Assembly: GCF_004216905.1 (NCBI RefSeq)
Contig: NZ_SGXJ01000001.1
Coordinates: 930,001-994,000 of the forward strand
Length of the DNA: 64,000 nt
Origin: Kribbella sp. VKM Ac-2569
GTDB lineage: Bacteria; Actinomycetota; Actinomycetes; Propionibacteriales; Kribbellaceae
Direction of reading: 5' to 3'
In this document: piece after piece, positions 61,723 through 64,000 of the stretch
How positions within the stretch are numbered: position 1 is the stretch's first letter
Layout: every line of letters starts with the position of its first letter
The notes under the pieces: model-generated
The model's database searches: none
What the model saw: only the letters and a program-made list of their open reading frames with translations
What the model was told of the DNA's origin: nothing
Position numbers and translations under genes: made by a program

Positions 61723-62946
61723 ATGGGGTCCGTGCAGAGCTCTCGCGGTGGCGCCGGACAGCCCGTGTGGACACGGACACTGATCGGTTGGCACATCGTG
61801 TTCTGGGTGCTGCTCGGGATGACGCTGGCGCTGTCGTTCCTCGGGGACCTCGGGGCGGTGCGGCAGGCCCTGTTCGCCGGCACGGTGGTGGTTCTCGGGG
61901 CGGCGTACCAGTTCATCGGGCTGCGCGCGATCCGGTCCCGGCGGGCGCTCCCGTCGTACGCCTATCGGCTGGTGCTGATCGCCTGCCTGATGGTGCTGAT
62001 CGGGATCTATCCGCAGTCGGTGTTCCTGATGTTCATCGCGTCGGCGCAGATATGGCTGCTGTGCGCGGACATTCGCGAAGGGGTCGGGCTCAGCCTGCTG
62101 CTGGTGATCGGCGTCGGTACGGCGCAGTTGTGGAGCGCCGGGTGGGGTTGGGACGCGTTCTGGAGCATCCTGCCGTGGATGCTGGTCAGTCTCGTGGTCA
62201 GTCTGCTGTTCGGGATCTGGATCGAGAAGGTGATCACCCAGAGCCAGCAGCGTGCCGAGCTGATCGAGCAGCTCGAGTCGGCGCGGGACGAACTCGCCGA
62301 GGCGCACCACAGCGCCGGCGTGATGGCCGAGCGCGAGCGGATGGCGCGGGAGATCCACGACACGCTCGCACAGGGGATGACTTCGATCGTGATGCTCGCG
62401 CAGGCCGCCGCCGTCGAACTTTCCCGGGGTGGGGCTGACGGCGCAGCAGCCAGGCTCGCGGCGATCGAGGATACTGCGCGGGAGAACCTGGCCGAGGCGC
62501 GTGCGTTGGTTGCCGCGTTCACCCCGGTTGCGTTGTCGGAGGCAACGTTGACCGAGGTACTGCGTCGGCAGGCGGAGCGGTTCGCGGCCGAGACCGGTGT
62601 CGACGTACAGGTCTCGCTGGACCTGCCGGATGACGAGGTCACGGCGTTGCCGCAGGCGCAGCAGGTGGTCTTGCTGCGGTCGGCTCAGGAGGCGTTGGCC
62701 AACGTACGCAAGCATGCGGCGGCCACGCAGGTGCTGATCACGCTGGGGTTGTCGGACGGTCGGGTGTGGATCGAGATCCGCGACGACGGGACCGGATTCA
62801 CGCCGGGGTCGGTGTCGGGCGGCTTCGGGCTGAACGCGATGCGCGGCCGGGTCGAGGAGTCCGGCGGCACCGTCGAGGTGGAGAGTACGCCGGGTCGCGG
62901 CACCCGGGTCCAGGTCCTGATTCCGGCTGTACAGGAGGATGTGTGA
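61723..62946 (+). CDS. Sensor histidine kinase, NarL-type (HisKA_3)
   Basis: A 407-residue kinase. Several membrane helices (about 20-165) are followed by a coiled-coil linker (ESARDELAEAHHSAGVMAERE), the H-box MAREIHDTLAQGMTSIVMLAQ with the phosphoacceptor His, and an HATPase domain with N-box SAQEALANVRKHAAATQ and G-box RDDGTGFTPGSVSGGFGLNAMRGR. I prefer ATG 61723, which has GGAGG just upstream; a longer frame begins at ATG 61618 (TGATG with the permease stop), but its 35 extra residues look non-conserved and contain a hairpin. Partner is the downstream regulator. Confidence 0.85.
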   Translation: MGSVQSSRGGAGQPVWTRTLIGWHIVFWVLLGMTLALSFLGDLGAVRQALFAGTVVVLGAAYQFIGLRAIRSRRALPSYAYRLVLIACLMVLIGIYPQSVFLMFIASAQIWLLCADIREGVGLSLLLVIGVGTAQLWSAGWGWDAFWSILPWMLVSLVVSLLFGIWIEKVITQSQQRAELIEQLESARDELAEAHHSAGVMAERERMAREIHDTLAQGMTSIVMLAQAAAVELSRGGADGAAARLAAIEDTARENLAEARALVAAFTPVALSEATLTEVLRRQAERFAAETGVDVQVSLDLPDDEVTALPQAQQVVLLRSAQEALANVRKHAAATQVLITLGLSDGRVWIEIRDDGTGFTPGSVSGGFGLNAMRGRVEESGGTVEVESTPGRGTRVQVLIPAVQEDV

Positions 62947-63584
62947 TTCGGGTTCTGGTGGTCGACGATCACCCGGTGGTGCGCTCAGGACTGAGCGGGA
63001 TGCTGTCGGTGACCGACGACATCGAGGTGGTCGGCGAGGCCGGCGACGGGGCCGAGGCGCTCGCGCTGGTGGAGTCGACCAAGCCGGACGTCGTACTGAT
63101 GGATCTGCGGATGCCGCGGATGGACGGGGTCGCTGCAACCGGAGCGATCGTTTCCGGGTACGCGGCGACGCGGGTACTGGTGCTGACGACGTACGACACC
63201 GACACGGAGATCCTGCGCGCGGTCGAGGCCGGCGCCGCCGGGTACCTGCTGAAGGACACCCCGCATGCCGAACTGCTGAACGGGATCCGGGCCGCCGCCC
63301 GCGGTGAAACCGTGCTCGCCCCGCCGGTCGCGGCGCGGCTGATGTCACGTCTTCGTACGCCGGCCGCACCCGCCGCCGCGCAACCCTCGCCGCGCGAGCT
63401 CGAGGTGCTGGCCGCTGTCGCCCGCGGTCTCAGCAACGCGGAGATCGGGCGCGAACTGTTCATCGGCGAGGCCACCGTGAAGACGCATCTCCAGCGCCTG
63501 TTCGCCAAGCTCGACGTCGACGACCGCACCCGCGCCGTGACCGTGGCGATCGAACGCGGCCTACTCCCCTCGCCCGGACGGTGA
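62943..63584 (+). CDS. LuxR/NarL-type response regulator
   Basis: A 213-residue response regulator. Receiver domain: acidic pocket VLVVDDHPVV, phosphoacceptor Asp in VVLMDLRMPRMDG, Thr/Lys in LTTYD and GYLLKDTPHA. C-terminal LuxR HTH: LSPRELEVL-type start (PSPRELEVLAAVARGLSNAEIGRELFIGEATVKTHLQRLFAKLDVDDRTRAV). GTG 62943 overlaps the kinase stop (GTGTGA) with Shine-Dalgarno AGGAGG. Probably controls the adjacent exporter. Confidence 0.93.
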   Translation: MIRVLVVDDHPVVRSGLSGMLSVTDDIEVVGEAGDGAEALALVESTKPDVVLMDLRMPRMDGVAATGAIVSGYAATRVLVLTTYDTDTEILRAVEAGAAGYLLKDTPHAELLNGIRAAARGETVLAPPVAARLMSRLRTPAAPAAAQPSPRELEVLAAVARGLSNAEIGRELFIGEATVKTHLQRLFAKLDVDDRTRAVTVAIERGLLPSPGR

Positions 63585-63588
63585 CCGG

Positions 63589-64000
63589 CTAGCGACCTTG
63601 TCCCCGGTCCTTCGACTGTCCGTCCGTGTCGGGACGGTACTCCTGCGCGCCCATGGAGTAGGCGATCCGCGGATCCACCGCGGGCTGCGGCGTGAAGCCT
63701 GCCCGCGCAGCGTCGGCCAGCTGGGCCTTCTCAACGTCCGCTTGCTGCTTCTCGGCCGACGCCTGGTTGGCGACGTCGACAGCGAACTGACCGATCCTCC
63801 GGAATCCCGCACTGTTCTTGTCGAGTTCCGTCCGCAGGTTGCCGACCTGTCCTTGTGCCTGAGAGATCGCGCCTCCGATCTCACGGGTCGCGGAGCCGAT
63901 CTCGGCGGAGTGGCTGCGCGTGCCGTCGATCCTGGCGGCGGAGTTCTCGAGGCTGTTGGCCGATGACCGCGCCTGGGACAGTTCGCCCATCATCTGCTCG
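63589..64000 (-). CDS. Unidentified coiled-coil-like protein, N-terminus beyond the window
   Basis: The reading frame is open to the window edge, so only the C-terminal about 137 residues are seen. They are Ala/Gln/Ser-rich and helical with few aromatic residues (REIGGAISQAQGQVGNLRTELDKNSAGFRRIGQFAVDVANQASAEKQQADVEKAQLADAARA), followed by a polar tail. This looks like a coiled coil, perhaps from a secretion- or envelope-associated protein, but no family is recognised. Converges on the response regulator with 4 bp between stops. Confidence 0.5.
   Translation of the reverse strand, partial: EQMMGELSQARSSANSLENSAARIDGTRSHSAEIGSATREIGGAISQAQGQVGNLRTELDKNSAGFRRIGQFAVDVANQASAEKQQADVEKAQLADAARAGFTPQPAVDPRIAYSMGAQEYRPDTDGQSKDRGQGR

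Overview
The window is high-GC actinobacterial chromosome, most like Kribbella or a close relative (order Propionibacteriales). This rests on strong G/C-ending codon bias, a mycothiol-dependent formaldehyde dehydrogenase, a zinc ABC-Zur block beside glyS and dusB as in Streptomyces, and many genes that start 6-7 nt after a TANNNT box, as leaderless actinobacterial transcripts do. I saw no tRNA, rRNA, insertion sequence, prophage or CRISPR array. Genus is an inference; no search could be run.

Layout. 1-16.2 kb: start of dnaG, a TolB-like propeller, a ferredoxin-reductase-type flavoenzyme, a secreted sialidase, dgt, a RibD-fold reductase, an ArsR-MFS pair, a TetR-hydrolase pair, an XRE-MurA fusion with a perfect palindrome at its promoter, a four-repeat Phd-like protein, a YciI protein, a methyltransferase and ppdK. 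16.4-20 kb: a BtuF-like cobalamin-binding protein, then a cobalamin riboswitch and metE, closed by a perfect terminator hairpin. 20-25.4 kb: a minus-strand operon of Clp_N/HTH regulator, serine hydrolase, MoxR ATPase and VWA protein, whose promoter is built from two tandem palindromes. 25.5-30.8 kb: a Mug-type glycosylase, a P-loop kinase, a 1095-residue HEAT-like protein and a stand-alone LigD polymerase. 31.1-39.5 kb: a carbohydrate ABC operon with its own regulator, two AXE1-type esterase paralogues (one without its nucleophile) and a SelA-like PLP enzyme; its genes carry repeated copies of an AT-rich palindrome. 39.6-45 kb: epimerase-like protein, kinase, dusB, lipoprotein, glyS and small genes. 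45-48.2 kb: TetR-flavin monooxygenase pair, orphan eboE and a 164-bp near-palindrome before eboE. 48.2-52.7 kb: zinc regulon (YibE/F, znuA, znuC, znuB, zur) with a Zur-type box. 52.7-64 kb: hemerythrin/TetR, MerR/aldo-keto reductase, an ECF sigma factor with SnoaL domain, a DHA2 exporter, mscR, an ABC-2 exporter with histidine kinase and response regulator, and an unidentified edge gene.

How the parts work together. Metabolite control is explicit in two places: vitamin B12 sensed by RNA controls the B12-independent methionine synthase next to a B12-binding protein, and zinc sensed by Zur controls uptake from a compact divergent promoter. Four divergent or self-controlled regulator pairs (ArsR, two TetR, MerR) have readable operators. 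The least explained items are the MurA fusion and its operator, the intragenic palindromes of the sugar operon, the Clp_N-MoxR-VWA operon and the long palindrome before eboE.
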